This document shows, piece by piece, positions 12,535 through 12,579 of a DNA stretch of 12,579 bases. How positions within the stretch are numbered: the first letter of the stretch is position 1; each line of letters starts with the position of its first letter. The notes under the pieces are model-generated. The model made no database searches and was not told the origin of the DNA. It saw nothing but the letters and a program-made list of their open reading frames with translations. The stretch is taken from assembly GCA_046757565.1 (NCBI GenBank), contig JBHHYN010000084.1, forward strand, positions 1-12,579. Reading direction: 5' to 3'. The translations under genes and the position numbers were made by a program. Source of the stretch: JBHHYN01 sp046757565 (lineage in GTDB: Bacteria > Pseudomonadota > Gammaproteobacteria > Eutrophobiales > Eutrophobiaceae).

Positions 12535-12579
12535 GGGTCTTCAGCAGAATCTGTGGGTTGATATATAAACAGTAGCCCG
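12535..12579. mobile_element. Terminal end of an ISL3-like insertion sequence (right edge)
   Basis: It begins GGGTCTTCAGCAGAATCTGT and continues rightward out of the window. Positions 12538-12559 match 25-46 exactly as an inverted copy. The flank (ATTTTTTA, 12527-12534) is AT-rich. It resembles the flank at the other edge (ATTTTTAT, 50-57) but is not identical, so a shared target-site duplication is not shown. Inward of the shared repeat the sequence differs from the left copy. Confidence 0.55.

Noticed and set aside
12556..12569. FNR-like half site TTGATATATAAACA near the right edge
   Set aside because: Only the first half matches the consensus, and it lies inside the IS terminal sequence.

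Overview
The window carries a cbb3-type (high-affinity, haem-copper) cytochrome c oxidase locus from a Gammaproteobacterium. The evidence is a complete ccoNOQP set, the maturation genes ccoG, fixH, ccoI and ccoS, a perfect FNR/ANR-type box, and an 88-residue DksA/TraR-type zinc-finger protein very like enterobacterial YbiI. The VOC, DsrE-like and TauE/SafE-like neighbours would suit a sulfur-oxidising or microaerophilic gammaproteobacterium (Chromatiales-like), but that placement is inference.

Layout. Positions 1-49 and 12535-12579 hold the same terminal repeat pointing outward: 22 bp are perfect inverted copies, with GGCTCTTC/GGGTCTTC tips like ISL3-family insertion sequences. The window is therefore bounded by two IS ends, or by two ends of one repeated IS at which an assembly stopped. 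Next to the left end is a decayed AAA ATPase/DUF4143 gene (about 86-474, minus) with an in-frame amber codon and a frameshift. Then on the plus strand come a ybiI-like gene, a VOC/glyoxalase-fold protein with an export signal, and a broken 4HBT-fold thioesterase.

From 1989 to 7944 all genes are on the minus strand. In transcription order they are a DUF6455 membrane protein preceded by the FNR-type box, ccoN, ccoO, ccoQ (52 codons), ccoP, an 88-residue two-helix membrane protein with a possible promoter of its own, ccoG and fixH. CcoN binds the two b haems and CuB, CcoO (one c haem) and CcoP (two c haems) bring in electrons, and CcoQ is the small single-helix subunit. CcoG, FixH, CcoI and CcoS handle copper delivery and assembly. 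The box centre lies 41.5 bp from the predicted start site, the class II FNR activator position, so the oxidase is probably induced when oxygen falls.

After a gene-poor stretch (8020-8397), ccoI (copper P-type ATPase) and ccoS run divergently on the plus strand. A TauE/SafE-like membrane protein with a His/Cys-rich tail converges on ccoS and overlaps its 3' end by 34 bp. A perfect 12-bp inverted repeat follows at 11858-11892. The last gene is an exported DsrE-like protein on the minus strand, next to the right IS end.

I see no CRISPR array, tRNA, rRNA or phage gene. Most of the window is recognisable respiratory biology. The less explained parts are the DUF6455 gene under the FNR-type box, the 88-residue membrane protein, the rearranged ccoS/TauE junction, the exported VOC and DsrE-like proteins, and the structured leaders.
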